Assembly (NCBI GenBank): GCA_013041745.1
Contig: JABDRN010000034.1
Span: 1 to 64,000, forward strand
Origin: Gammaproteobacteria bacterium
Lineage (GTDB): Bacteria > Pseudomonadota > Gammaproteobacteria > SZUA-229
DNA length: 64,000 nucleotides
Direction: 5' to 3'
Made by a program: the position numbers and the translations under genes. The notes under the pieces are model-generated. The model did no database searches. It was not told the origin of the DNA and saw only the letters and a list, made by a program, of their open reading frames with translations. Shown one piece after another: positions 8,947-18,377 of this stretch (the first letter of the stretch is position 1; the number at the start of each line of letters is the position of its first letter).

Positions 8947-10212
8947 CTAGATAGCATCGAGTTTGCGCATCGATGACGGCAGCAGTTTCATATCGACCAG
9001 TGCGGTGATGAATGCCTTGCCGAAAGTGGCTTCATCTTCATAACACAGCTTGTAGTACTGTATCTTCATGGTCATGGCGCTGCCGAAGACGATGGAGAGG
9101 AAGGTGAGTATCGAGCCCAGTGCTAAGGTCGACATGCCGGTTATGCCCTGGCCGATAGTGCAACCCAGCGCCAGAACACCGCCAAAGCCCATCAGGACGG
9201 CGCCAAAGAAGTGGTTCAGGAAGTCTTTCAGATCGGCGAACCATTCGATGCGGAACGACCGGCTTATCAGCGACCACAGGAACGAGCCCAGGATGACGCC
9301 GAATACCGAGATCAGGCCAAAGGTTAACAGTGCAGGATCAAAACCATCTTTGACGTAACCGTAGGTCTGCCCGATAGGGTTGATAAAAGTGAATGACTGT
9401 GTGTTCAATGCGCGGCCGGTAGCTGGCCTGCCTTCATCACTATCTGCCAGCATGTCCCATTCGGCATAATATTCACCCAGGGAGTAATCACTGTCATCCG
9501 CGTTGACGCCGATATTGCTGCTGGTGTACCAGGCGGCAAGAATGATCAGGCCGATAGCGACACCGGCGAGTATATTGTCTTTGCTGGAGCGGAAATCAGC
9601 CGCTTTGAATATATAGAACAGCATACCGCCAGCGACGACCAGGCCAGCGACCAGCCGCATTATCTCGGTATTTTCACTGCCGCCGATGAGCGCACCGATA
9701 TCCTGGTTGCCATCGAGTGTCACTGCCATAGGATTGACCCAGCCATAAAACAATACGCTGTACAGTGTTTTGTCGCTGTCGGGGAATGGCGTAGTCATGT
9801 AATAGGCGATGAGCGCAATGACGATGAAGACCAGGATGGACTTGATATTGCCGCCACCGATTCGTATCAATGTCTTGTTACCGCAGCCGCTGGCATAGGT
9901 CATGCCGATACCGAAGAGGATGCCGCCGAGGATATTCTCCAGGTAGATAAACTGCGATCCGCGGTAGTTAGGAAAGCTGTCGCTAACCGAGAGTAGTCCC
10001 ATATATTCGAGTACGCTGACACCGATGGTTGCGACGGCGATGGCCAGCAGCCAGGCTCTGAAGCGCCCATAGTCACTCATATTGACCATGTCGGAAACCG
10101 CGCCCATGGTGCAGAAGTTTGTCTTATTGACGATCGCGCCGAGTATTACCGCGATGATGAATGTTGACCATAGGAAGAAAGACAGGCTTTCAGAGAAGGA
10201 TTCAAAGATCAT
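8947..10212 (-). CDS. YeeE/YedE family sulfur-compound transporter
   Basis: A 421-aa integral membrane protein of the YeeE/YedE (DUF395, TsuA-like) family with two repeat halves. Each half carries a membrane-embedded Cys motif: TNFCTMGAVSDM near residue 35 and GGVLALGCTIGQGITGMS near residue 350, plus TYASGCGNKTLIRIGGGN in the first half. Characterised relatives (TsuA, YeeE) import thiosulfate through conserved cysteines. Thiosulfate or another sulfur compound is the likely substrate, by family. No TusA-like gene adjoins it. The protein is longer than the minimal family length because of an insert at about residues 240-285 (DSDYSLGEYYAEWDMLADSD). Confidence 0.85.
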   Translation of the reverse strand: MIFESFSESLSFFLWSTFIIAVILGAIVNKTNFCTMGAVSDMVNMSDYGRFRAWLLAIAVATIGVSVLEYMGLLSVSDSFPNYRGSQFIYLENILGGILFGIGMTYASGCGNKTLIRIGGGNIKSILVFIVIALIAYYMTTPFPDSDKTLYSVLFYGWVNPMAVTLDGNQDIGALIGGSENTEIMRLVAGLVVAGGMLFYIFKAADFRSSKDNILAGVAIGLIILAAWYTSSNIGVNADDSDYSLGEYYAEWDMLADSDEGRPATGRALNTQSFTFINPIGQTYGYVKDGFDPALLTFGLISVFGVILGSFLWSLISRSFRIEWFADLKDFLNHFFGAVLMGFGGVLALGCTIGQGITGMSTLALGSILTFLSIVFGSAMTMKIQYYKLCYEDEATFGKAFITALVDMKLLPSSMRKLDAI

Positions 10213-10367
10213 AATGTTACCCGTGTATGTGCGTTATTGAGTGCAGCGCCATCGCTTTTTTGCGAAAGTATACTGGTTAATAAACCATAGAGAAAGAGTC
10301 TAATAATTATTTATAAGACGTAGCGCAGGGCGTATTATTCTTCAGCGCTGAGATCAGCGCATTAATA

Positions 10368-12134
10368 TTAACTGCTGTATAGCGGCTTCAATGTAGAGCT
10401 ATGCTTACTCCCGTGCTTGCCGAGCAGTGCCTGTTCCTGTTTAAAGTGGGACAACAGGTCTCTGCCGCTCCAACCGAGATGCTCTTTGCTATACAGCGAT
10501 TCGTTGAGCTGACGTATCGACTGGCCGAGTTGCGGCGAGCATCTTTCGCTTATCTGTGACAGGTTATTGATATGCTCGTCTTGATAGGCGGCTCTTGCCC
10601 ATTCGATGAGTGCTTCCCTGGTGTGTACGGCGTCATTTTTAGCCGCATGTTTCTGTACCGCTGCGATAGCCGGTTTTATTGGCAGTCTCGCAGGCAGGGT
10701 CTTTGCTGGCAGGTCTGAAGTACCGCTGCCCCTTATTCTTCGCAATAACAATAGAAGGGTCATCAGCCAGGCGAAGGCAAAGACCAGTGCGATGTATTTC
10801 CACATCGGGTCAGCCGCAGCCATGGTGGTTATCGGTGCCGGCTGTTGCTCGCCGATATCCATCTGGCCCTGGTCAGTGCTCAGTGTCTCTATGGGCGCGG
10901 GTGTGGTGACGATATTACTGGTCGTAGCGCTGCCGGTAGCCGTTAATATCTTTTCAGGGATGATCGCGCGCTCGCTGCTGCCTGTCTTCGTATTCCACCA
11001 CTGCAGTTCTATCTCGGGCAGTGTGTAACTGCCGGCAGCCGTCGGGATTATCGCGACCTTGATCTGCTTTAGACCGGTGATTCCCGAGCTTGATGGCCTG
11101 TCTTCGGTTATGGCTTTATCCGGATATAGTTTCAATCCGTCTACCTCTTCGAACTTCAGATCAGGTAACTGCACTGCTGTCAGGCCTTCGGCTGCGATGG
11201 TGATAGTGCGGGTGATCGGATCGCCTGTCTTGATGTTCTGAATATCATCAGACCATTCTTCCAGTAGCTGTACCTCGCTGGCAGGCAACCAGTCCTGCAG
11301 GTTTATGCTGCCCGGTGCTGCTTTTATAGTAGCGCTGACGGCTTTACTGCGCAGACGTTTCAGTTGCCCGCTGATGCGGAACTGGTCGAAGATCGTCATC
11401 GGCTGCTGTGCATTTACCCGGCCTTCGAACATTGCGGGGTTGATCTTTAGTTGTCCGCTTTTTTGCGGGTAGATAGCATATCGGCGTTCGAATACCTCAT
11501 AACGGATACCGTTCCTCGTCGTCTGGTAATTGTCTTCAGCTATCTTATGGATGATGGCATCAGCATCGTTCGTTACCGGGTCAGTGATCGATGCACTGGC
11601 GATACTCACCGTTCGCAGCAGGCGCACCGTATAGATTATCTGTGACTGCACCCAGCCTGATTTCTTATCGATGCTACTTTCCAGGAAGATCTTCGCCGGG
11701 ATGGTCGACTGCCCATCGGGTGACACGCTGTTCGGTGAGCTGCTGTTAGTCACGGTGACCTGTATCGACGGGCTGATGTCTTTGCCGAAGGCGATAGGCG
11801 GGATAGTGAACTTACCGACCGTCTTTGCTATCACTGCCAGGTCCCAGGTCTTCTTCATGCTCCAGTTGCCATTGATGGAACGCATGTTGGTACTCTGGCT
11901 GCTGTTGAGGACGTCGAAATCTTTATAGATCGGTGAGAAGTCCGGATCATCATCGACATTGCTGTCAGCTTCATAGATCAGGTGAAAAGAGTCATCCAGT
12001 GATACCGGGTTACGGCTGGTGGTGACAGTAATATTTGCTGCCTGTGCGGCGGCAGAGGCAAGGATACTGATTAATAATAGCGTCCGTAGAATCATCTTAC
12101 TGATCGCGTTTATACTCGTGCTTTCTATTACCAT
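10368..12134 (-). CDS. batD: BatD-like membrane protein
   Basis: A BatD family protein of 575-588 aa: signal peptide (MILRTLLLISILASAAAQA), then several beta-rich domains, the first starting ITVTTSRNPVSLDDSFHLIY. A C-terminal transmembrane segment (YIALVFAFAWLMTLLLLL) and a short cytoplasmic helical tail follow. ATG 12134 overlaps the stop of the previous gene (coupled), while ATG 12095 gives a cleaner signal peptide; either may be used. Last gene of the Bat operon, whose proteins have been linked to oxidative and envelope stress tolerance in Bacteroides, Leptospira and Francisella. Biochemical role unknown. Confidence 0.85.
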   Translation of the reverse strand: MVIESTSINAISKMILRTLLLISILASAAAQAANITVTTSRNPVSLDDSFHLIYEADSNVDDDPDFSPIYKDFDVLNSSQSTNMRSINGNWSMKKTWDLAVIAKTVGKFTIPPIAFGKDISPSIQVTVTNSSSPNSVSPDGQSTIPAKIFLESSIDKKSGWVQSQIIYTVRLLRTVSIASASITDPVTNDADAIIHKIAEDNYQTTRNGIRYEVFERRYAIYPQKSGQLKINPAMFEGRVNAQQPMTIFDQFRISGQLKRLRSKAVSATIKAAPGSINLQDWLPASEVQLLEEWSDDIQNIKTGDPITRTITIAAEGLTAVQLPDLKFEEVDGLKLYPDKAITEDRPSSSGITGLKQIKVAIIPTAAGSYTLPEIELQWWNTKTGSSERAIIPEKILTATGSATTSNIVTTPAPIETLSTDQGQMDIGEQQPAPITTMAAADPMWKYIALVFAFAWLMTLLLLLRRIRGSGTSDLPAKTLPARLPIKPAIAAVQKHAAKNDAVHTREALIEWARAAYQDEHINNLSQISERCSPQLGQSIRQLNESLYSKEHLGWSGRDLLSHFKQEQALLGKHGSKHSSTLKPLYSS

Positions 12135-14155
12135 GGTTGTTCGCTGTCTGTCTGGTTTGGTATCTGTTTGTACTGATAATGAAATTTGCGTCGCAACAGG
12201 CCGCCGGGATCATCAGGGATTCTTTTTAACCATTGTTCAGTCGCTTTATCCTGTTCACTGATCGAAGCTTCCATCGGGTTGACCTCGATATCCATCGGTT
12301 TCTGTTCCGAATCCTTGTCTTCGACTTCCTGGTTCTTGTTGGCTTCGCTATCGGACTGATCCTGTTCTTCCTGTTCTTTCTGTTGTTGCTGGTATTGCTG
12401 TTCTTCCTGTTTCTGCTGCTCGGCTTCGGCCTCAGCATCACGCTGTTTTAACTGTTCCTGCTCCTGCTGCTCATCGTTCTCCTGTGGCTTGCCCTGTGAT
12501 GACTGCTGCTCTTCGCTTTCATTTTTGTCAGATGGCTGTTCAGATTCCTGCTGCGGTTGTTGTTGATCCTGGTCCTGTTGTTCTCCATCCTGCTCCTGGC
12601 CATCCTGTTGTTGCTGCTCCTGCTGTTGTGATTGCTGATCTTTACCGTCCTGCTGATGATCATCCTGCTGCTGATTTTCCTGTTGTTGCGATCCTTGCTG
12701 TTGTTGCAGCGCCTGTTTCACCTGTTCACGATTATATTCTGCATCGGCATTGCTCTCATCGAGTTCCAGAGCCCGGTCATAGGCTTCGATTGCCTCTTCA
12801 AATCTGCCCAGCTTTACCAGCGCGTTTGCCTTGTTGTAGAAGCCATCACTGCTCTGTGTGTTCTGCAGTGTTTCGATGGCAGATTCATAATCGCCATTTC
12901 GGTAATAGGCACTGGCTTTCCAGTCGGGGCGAGTGAACTCTCTGGCGGCGGTCTCTTTGTCACCGTTTCTGAACGCTTTCATCGCCTTTTGATCCGGGCT
13001 GCTCCACAGGTGTTCGGTATCGAGTAACGGCCTGTCTACAGTGTCAGCATAGACCGATGATGGTATCGGGCCGCTGGTAGAAGAAACGAACAGGACAAGG
13101 GCGGCTAGCCAGCCTTTTCTTGTCCATAATGCAGCAAAAAATAATAATGGCAATAATAACCAGTGGCCTTCTTCCTGCCAGACATCGGCACTCAGGTTAT
13201 TGGGATCACTGCTGTCCTCGTCCTTAGAGAGTTCTTTCGACTGCAACAGTTTTGCCAGTTTTTCGACATCGCTATCATCCGCCTGCAGTGCTGTATAAAG
13301 GCCGCCGCCCAGCAGTGTATATGATTGCAGCCGTGCCGAGTCAAGCCGTGGTAATACGATGGCTCCGTCTCTGTCCTGCAGGAAGCCACCATCGACCAAC
13401 GGTACCGGTGAACCTTCAGCGGTACCGATGCCGAAGATCGACACGCGGTGTCCCTGTGAGACAACTTTCTCGATGGCACTCTCAGTACGCGGATGGATAT
13501 CATCGGTGATCACCAGGATATCGCCATGTACCGTACCTGACTGAGTGAACAGCGAATTGGCTTTTTCCAGGGCTTTAGACAGCTTGCTCCCCTGTGCCGG
13601 CATCATGTCGGTTTCAAGTGACGGCACCAGGTTGGCGATGGTGGCATTGTCATCGGTCAGCGGAGTCACCACGAAGGCATCGGCGGCATAAACCACGAGT
13701 GCCGTCTGTCCTGACTTCCTCGTCTTCAGCAGGTCGAGCAGTTCGAGTTTTGCCCGTGACAGTCGTGACGTTTTGATGTCGGTCGCATTCATCGACTGTG
13801 ACAGGTCCAGCAGCACGACCAGTGATGACTGCTCACGATATACCGGTTGTGGCAGCTTTTTATAGACCGGCCCGGCGAGTGCGGTGATACACAGGCTGGC
13901 GGCAATCAGCACTAATAACAGTGGATAGCGGCGCTGTTTCTTACCGGTTACAGTCAATACGTAGGGTAATAACTGGGCATCGATAACGCCGAGCCAGTTC
14001 CTGTTGTTAAGACGTGTGCGATAGGAGAAGAGCAGGAACAGCAGCAACGGGATGAACGCATAGAACCATTCGCTGCGTACGAAGTGCAGGCTGTCTAGGA
14101 TGATCAGTGTTTCTTGGCTGATATCCTGCAGTGATATGTTCAGCAAGTCGTTCAT
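12128..14155 (-). CDS. BatB-BatC fusion: von Willebrand A domain plus TPR and Gln-rich tail
   Basis: A 675-aa protein. N-terminal membrane helices are followed by a VWA domain with MIDAS motif DLSQSMNATD (about residues 96-105) and VITDDIHPRT. Two central membrane segments (HWLLLPLLFFAALW, GWLAALVLFVSS) come next. A TPR region (about 380-470; YYRNGDYESAIETL and NKANALVKLGRFEEAIEAYD) leads into a low-complexity tail of Gln, Glu and Asp at about 475-620. In Bacteroides these are two proteins (BatB, BatC); here they are one chain. Start and stop overlap neighbours as ATGA, showing tight coupling. The tail is encoded by CAG/CAA-rich repeats that may vary in length. Confidence 0.9.
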   Translation of the reverse strand: MNDLLNISLQDISQETLIILDSLHFVRSEWFYAFIPLLLFLLFSYRTRLNNRNWLGVIDAQLLPYVLTVTGKKQRRYPLLLVLIAASLCITALAGPVYKKLPQPVYREQSSLVVLLDLSQSMNATDIKTSRLSRAKLELLDLLKTRKSGQTALVVYAADAFVVTPLTDDNATIANLVPSLETDMMPAQGSKLSKALEKANSLFTQSGTVHGDILVITDDIHPRTESAIEKVVSQGHRVSIFGIGTAEGSPVPLVDGGFLQDRDGAIVLPRLDSARLQSYTLLGGGLYTALQADDSDVEKLAKLLQSKELSKDEDSSDPNNLSADVWQEEGHWLLLPLLFFAALWTRKGWLAALVLFVSSTSGPIPSSVYADTVDRPLLDTEHLWSSPDQKAMKAFRNGDKETAAREFTRPDWKASAYYRNGDYESAIETLQNTQSSDGFYNKANALVKLGRFEEAIEAYDRALELDESNADAEYNREQVKQALQQQQGSQQQENQQQDDHQQDGKDQQSQQQEQQQQDGQEQDGEQQDQDQQQPQQESEQPSDKNESEEQQSSQGKPQENDEQQEQEQLKQRDAEAEAEQQKQEEQQYQQQQKEQEEQDQSDSEANKNQEVEDKDSEQKPMDIEVNPMEASISEQDKATEQWLKRIPDDPGGLLRRKFHYQYKQIPNQTDSEQPW

Positions 14156-15192
14156 AATCCCTGCCTGCTCGATGGTGGCCTGTGCGCTGAGGGCGCTGTA
14201 CTGTCAGACAGTTTGAAGTTAAACCGTGGCACGTATACTGCCAATGCGAGGAATACAGCAATGACCAGGCCGGCTGTTAACGGTATATAGAACAGCGCCT
14301 TTATCGGTCGATAACTCTTAACATCTTTTTCTACCGGTTCGAGTTCGTCGAGCAGCTTATAGATTTCTACCAGGTCGCTGGTATTGTAGGCGCGGAAGTA
14401 CTGGCCGCCGGTGGCCCTGGCAACCCGGCGAAGAGTGACCTCGTCGAGCTCCCTGGAACCGCGGTCACCGATGCCGATGGTGTGGATCTTCAGTCCCTTG
14501 GCGGCCGCCAGTTCGGCTGCTTTCAAGGGGGTGATCTCGCCACGGTTACTGACGCCATCGGTGAGCAGGATGAGTACCCGATCGTCGGCGATACCCTGCT
14601 TGCTGTCAGCGGCAGATGACTTCTTCTGATCTTTGTCCAGCCGTTTTACCGCGAGGCCGATGGCATCACCGATGGCGGTAGCCTGTCCGGCGAGTCCGGT
14701 AACCGCCTCCTGTAACAGTATATTCACCGTGGTGCGGTCGAAGGTAAGCGGTGACTGCACATAGGCCTGATCGCCAAATAATATCAGGCCGATGCGGTCA
14801 CCGACGCGTTTTTCGATAAAGGCGCTGGCCACTGCTTTAGTGGCAGTGATCCGGCTGACGGAACTTATGTTGTGACGTATCTTGTGGTCCATACTCTTTG
14901 ATATGTCGATGGCGAGTATCAGGTCACGGCCACTGACCGGTATCTCGATGGTGTCTCCTGTCCACTGTGGCCGGGCGAGGGCGGTCACCAGGCAGATCCA
15001 TGCCAGGGTATACAGTAGCAATGGCCAGCGTGAAGCACTGCCGCTGGATGAGGCGCTGTCGCTCAACTGGAAATCATTTAGCTGTGAGACGCGCAGCGCA
15101 GCATCATTGGTTTTAGCACGTGGCAGTATCAGCCGAAAGATAAACGGCAGTGGCAGGGCGGCAAATGCCCAGGGCCAGAGCAGTGAGATCAT
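14152..15192 (-). CDS. batA: BatA-like von Willebrand A membrane protein
   Basis: A 346-aa protein with two N-terminal membrane segments, a VWA domain and a C-terminal membrane helix (ALFYIPLTAGLVIAVFLALAVY). MIDAS residues are complete: DISKSMDHK, the Thr of SPLTFDRTT, and LLTDGVSNRGE. I chose ATG 15192 because it overlaps the previous stop codon as ATGA; the frame is open to 15243. VWA domains bind partners through a metal ion. With the MoxR ATPase and DUF58 protein upstream this suggests a metal-dependent membrane complex assembled by MoxR. Family role: aerotolerance and envelope stress. Confidence 0.9.
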   Translation of the reverse strand: MISLLWPWAFAALPLPFIFRLILPRAKTNDAALRVSQLNDFQLSDSASSSGSASRWPLLLYTLAWICLVTALARPQWTGDTIEIPVSGRDLILAIDISKSMDHKIRHNISSVSRITATKAVASAFIEKRVGDRIGLILFGDQAYVQSPLTFDRTTVNILLQEAVTGLAGQATAIGDAIGLAVKRLDKDQKKSSAADSKQGIADDRVLILLTDGVSNRGEITPLKAAELAAAKGLKIHTIGIGDRGSRELDEVTLRRVARATGGQYFRAYNTSDLVEIYKLLDELEPVEKDVKSYRPIKALFYIPLTAGLVIAVFLALAVYVPRFNFKLSDSTAPSAHRPPSSRQGL

Positions 15193-15803
15193 CTTGCTGC
15201 CACCTGCGCCTTGCTGTGCCTTGATGTCAGCCATGATTCGCACAGGCTGATTAATTTATCTGCATCAAAATCGAGTTCGGCATTATCCGGCAGATAGGGC
15301 GCGCTTAACAATGCGTGTCCGGTTTTACTCTGAAAAGTGAGATCAGCACGCGGTCTGTCATTCGTCCTGTCCAGGTGCTGTAACCATTGCTCGCCAGTCA
15401 GGCCGGCGATGTTTGATTCTGGATAGTAACTGATATTGGCACGGCGTAATAATATCGATAAGTCACGTGCCAACTGAGGTTTGTTGGCATTCTGCTGGTA
15501 TTGCTGCCTGATGTGTTGCAGTTCACTGCCGATGTCCCGGTTGAGCTGTCGGCTGTGGTAGATTTTTCTGGTGATAATAAAGATTGCGATAAGCATTATG
15601 ATAGCGGCCAGTGTCAGCCACCAGCCAGGTGCAGGCGGCCACCATGAGATCGGCTCAGGCAGATGGATGTCCCGCAGCGGGATATCCCCTGGCTGGATAT
15701 TAACGGGCTGCTGCATACCCGGATTGAACGTATCGGGCATCGGTGCGGCTGTGCCTGGTGTTGCTGGACTGGATGCGGGATTGGCTGCTGGCTGGTTCAT
15801 CAC
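15189..15803 (-). CDS. DUF4381 domain protein of the Bat operon
   Basis: A 204-aa protein: a Pro/Ala-rich N-terminus, then the characteristic IPLRDIHLPEPISWWPPAPG stretch leading into one membrane helix (WWLTLAAIIMLIAIFII). A cytoplasmic helical domain with LSILLRRANISYYPESNIAGL follows. This matches DUF4381 proteins, which sit between the DUF58 and VWA genes in Bat operons and have no known activity. It overlaps batA by 4 bases. Confidence 0.85.
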   Translation of the reverse strand: MMNQPAANPASSPATPGTAAPMPDTFNPGMQQPVNIQPGDIPLRDIHLPEPISWWPPAPGWWLTLAAIIMLIAIFIITRKIYHSRQLNRDIGSELQHIRQQYQQNANKPQLARDLSILLRRANISYYPESNIAGLTGEQWLQHLDRTNDRPRADLTFQSKTGHALLSAPYLPDNAELDFDADKLISLCESWLTSRHSKAQVAAR

Positions 15804-15833
15804 TATTAACTATGTATCACTGGCAACACGGTG

Positions 15834-16793
15834 CTATGCCGAACGAAACTGTGGCTTATTGTTTACTCTCACGCCCAGCCCTTTATTGAGTGTGTCTATG
15901 TGATCATCATCAGTCGATAGCTGTATCAGGTGGATACGATTCTGCCGGCAGAACGTTTTAAGCTGGTCGTCATAGTCCAGATAACGCCGATGATAGTCAT
16001 CTCTGAGCTTTTTGTTGGCGGTATGGATCTGTAGTTCATTGATGCCATCGGTCAGTTTGTAGTCGCCGGAGACAGGCAGTTCGGCTTCGATAGGATCATG
16101 TATCTTTATCATGACTATGTCATTATGCCGTGCGATATTTGCGATATGTGAATAGCTCTTTTCATCCAGGCCGCGAAAATCACTGATCATGAATATCAGG
16201 CTGCCGGGGTGTGCGACTTTTCGTAATCTTGCGACGGCAGTCATCATATTGCGCTCTGATACAGCAGCAGACTGCCCGTTATGCCATGCCGTATGTTTCG
16301 TGCAGCGGCCGATAAAATCCAGCACAGCCGCTTTTCCACGCCGGGGTTTTAACTCGATGTGTTCGTCCGAGGAAAATATCAGGCCGCCCAGCCGGTCATT
16401 ATTCTTTGCCGCGCTCCATGCGATCAAAGCGGCGAGTTCGGCGGCGATGACAGACTTGAATTTATTCCTCGTGGCAAACATCATCGAAGCGTTGAGGTCT
16501 AGCCAGAGCAGCACCGGCCGCTCACGTTCCTCACGGAATATCTTGGTATGCGCATCGCCGGTTCGTGCGGTTACCCGCCAGTCCATGTTGCGGATATCAT
16601 CGCCTGCCTGGTAGATACGAGACTCGTCGAATTCCATACCGCGGCCTTTGAAGGATGACAGGTAAGCGCCTCCCTGTTTGGCATGGATGATACTGCTGTT
16701 CAGCATCGTCGGACTGGCATGCAGTCGAAGCTGGATCAGTGACTGTGGGCTGATCCATGTGATACCTTCGGCTGCTTTATCGTTACTGCTCAT
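15834..16793 (-). CDS. DUF58 protein (VWA-like, Bat operon)
   Basis: A 319-aa cytosolic protein with the DUF58 signature GRGMEFDESRIYQAGDDIRN and MDWRVTARTG, then a VWA-like fold (LLWLDLNASMMFATRNKFKS and SLIFMISDFRGLDEKSYSHI). DUF58 proteins accompany MoxR ATPases almost universally and are thought to be partners or clients. It lies 30 bases upstream of the DUF4381 gene and 213 bases downstream of moxR, the gap holding a palindromic repeat. Confidence 0.88.
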   Translation of the reverse strand: MSSNDKAAEGITWISPQSLIQLRLHASPTMLNSSIIHAKQGGAYLSSFKGRGMEFDESRIYQAGDDIRNMDWRVTARTGDAHTKIFREERERPVLLWLDLNASMMFATRNKFKSVIAAELAALIAWSAAKNNDRLGGLIFSSDEHIELKPRRGKAAVLDFIGRCTKHTAWHNGQSAAVSERNMMTAVARLRKVAHPGSLIFMISDFRGLDEKSYSHIANIARHNDIVMIKIHDPIEAELPVSGDYKLTDGINELQIHTANKKLRDDYHRRYLDYDDQLKTFCRQNRIHLIQLSTDDDHIDTLNKGLGVRVNNKPQFRSA

Positions 16794-16881
16794 GTTATCT
16801 GTTTATTCAGTGACAAACATAGGTTTCAACTAAATCCCATAAACCAGGCTGTCATCGAACCCGGTTGTCATCAAACCAAGC

Positions 16882-16948
16882 TGTCATCTCGACGCAGGAG
16901 AGATGTTATGTATAGGCGGTTCAAGATCTCTCCAGTGTCGAGATGACA
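16882..16948. repeat. Palindromic repeat, copy 1
   Basis: Arms TGTCATCTCGAC...GGAGAGAT and AAGATCTCTCC...GTCGAGATGACA around a short centre. It lies between moxR and the DUF58 gene. Degenerate half units (CTGTCATCGAAC, TTGTCATCAAAC) precede it from about 16851. Confidence 0.75.
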
Positions 16949-17005
16949 ATTAACTGTTGAGGTTGTTTTCTGCTTGCTGTTCATCTTTGGATAAAACACT
17001 TTTGT

Positions 17006-17974
17006 TCATGGAACCGCGACTCGCGCGATCAGTTCCTGGATAAAACTGTCTGGGGTTACACCATCAGCTTCGGCTTCATAGCTGAGGATAACGCGGTGGC
17101 GTAATACATCAAATGCGATCGCCTGGATATCATCGGGGCTGACAAAATCACGCTGGTCTAACCAGGCATGGGCCCGGGCGCAACGGTCGAGTGCGATCGT
17201 GGCCCGCGGGCTGGCACCATACAACATCCAGTTTTCCAGGTCAGAACCATAGCTGCCAGGGTTGCGTGTCGCCAGCACCAGCTGTAACAGATACTCTTCC
17301 AGGTTGTCCGCCATATGGATGTCGAGTATCTCATTACGTGCTTCGAAGATGCTCTGCTGGCTGATCTTCTCTACCTCGGCGGGCGAATCGCTGGAAACAT
17401 TTCTTGCTTCCACTCTCGCCAGTTGCAAAATCTGTTTTTCTGCCTCGGCTTCGGGGTAATCGATGCTGACATGCATCAGGAAACGGTCGAGTTGTGCTTC
17501 AGGCAGCGGGTAGGTGCCTTCCTGTTCAATCGGGTTCTGCGTCGCCATCACCATGAACAGTTCAGGTAACGGGTAGGTGATCTTGCCGATAGTAATCTGG
17601 CGTTCGGCCATGGCTTCCAGTAATGCAGACTGTACCTTTGCCGGCGCCCGGTTGATCTCATCCGCCAGTACCAGGTTGTGAAACAGCGGGCCTTGCTGAA
17701 AGACGAATGAGCCATCCTGCGGCCGGTAAACTTCGGTGCCGGTGAGGTCGGCAGGCAACAGGTCGGGAGTGAACTGGATGCGGTGAAAATTACTCTCTAT
17801 GCCATCGCTGAGGACTTTTATTGCCTTGGTCTTGGCGAGCCCCGGAGCACCTTCTACCAGGAGGTGTCCATCTGCCAGCAGGGCAATCAGCAAACGGTCG
17901 ACCAGTTTTTCCTGACCGATGATGTGATTTTGAACGTGCTGCTTAAGTGTGAGTACTGCTTTCAGGTTAGACAT
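17006..17974 (-). CDS. MoxR-family AAA+ ATPase
   Basis: A 322-aa AAA+ protein with Walker A GAPGLAKT, Walker B LVLADEINRAPAK, sensor region MVMATQNPIEQEGTYPLPEA and LDRFLMHV arginine finger region. A C-terminal lid contains GASPRATIALDRCARAHAW. MoxR ATPases act as chaperones that insert cofactors or assemble VWA-containing complexes. As first gene of the moxR-DUF58-DUF4381-batA-batBC-batD run it probably serves that complex. I chose the ATG at 17974 (MSNLKAVL), since upstream residues to 18049 do not look like family sequence; no clear ribosome site is visible. Confidence 0.9.
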   Translation of the reverse strand: MSNLKAVLTLKQHVQNHIIGQEKLVDRLLIALLADGHLLVEGAPGLAKTKAIKVLSDGIESNFHRIQFTPDLLPADLTGTEVYRPQDGSFVFQQGPLFHNLVLADEINRAPAKVQSALLEAMAERQITIGKITYPLPELFMVMATQNPIEQEGTYPLPEAQLDRFLMHVSIDYPEAEAEKQILQLARVEARNVSSDSPAEVEKISQQSIFEARNEILDIHMADNLEEYLLQLVLATRNPGSYGSDLENWMLYGASPRATIALDRCARAHAWLDQRDFVSPDDIQAIAFDVLRHRVILSYEAEADGVTPDSFIQELIARVAVP

Positions 17975-18106
17975 AATATATTTTGTTGTTATAGCTATTT
18001 TTATTACACATTGAGTGACTTTTTCAGGGCGAGAAAGTTCATCCCTCATTGGGGGAGTATATTATCGTCATTTCTAGTGTAAGATGTGATTGTTTTTTGA
18101 ATTTTC

Positions 18107-18345
18107 AACATCAGGTGCTGCCATCACACTGTTTTTTTGATGGCAGATAATCGGGAAGCTGGTGCATTCGATCTGTTCGTCTGGACAGGATCGAATAATG
18201 CCAGCGCTGCCCCCGCAACGGTGATTGGTGAGAATTATTCAGCCACTGCGAACTCGTTCGTGGGAAGGGGATAGTTCAGGCATCGAAATATATGGCCAAC
18301 ATGTATCTCGTTACACACCATAAGCCCGGAGACCGGCCTGATGTT
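18107..18345 (+). promoter_or_regulatory. Cobalamin riboswitch
   Basis: Closing stem AACATCAGG (18107-18115) pairs perfectly with CCTGATGTT (18337-18345). Inside are the conserved core words of the AdoCbl class: ATCGGGAAGCTGGTG at about 18151, CCAGCGCTGCCCCCGCAACG at about 18200, and the B12 box AGCCCGGAGACCGGCCT at 18323-18339. It ends 32 bases before the ATG of a B12-type TonB-dependent receptor. This placement suggests repression of uptake when coenzyme B12 is plentiful, most likely at translation since no T-run follows. Confidence 0.95.
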
Positions 18346-18377
18346 ATTTATACATTAGTCGCGGTGGGCGGCATGGT

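Noticed and set aside
12226-12936. Several frames opposite and beside the Gln-rich part of the Bat fusion gene
   Set aside because: Low-complexity CAG/CTG DNA is open in most frames; only the frame continuous with the VWA and TPR domains is supported.
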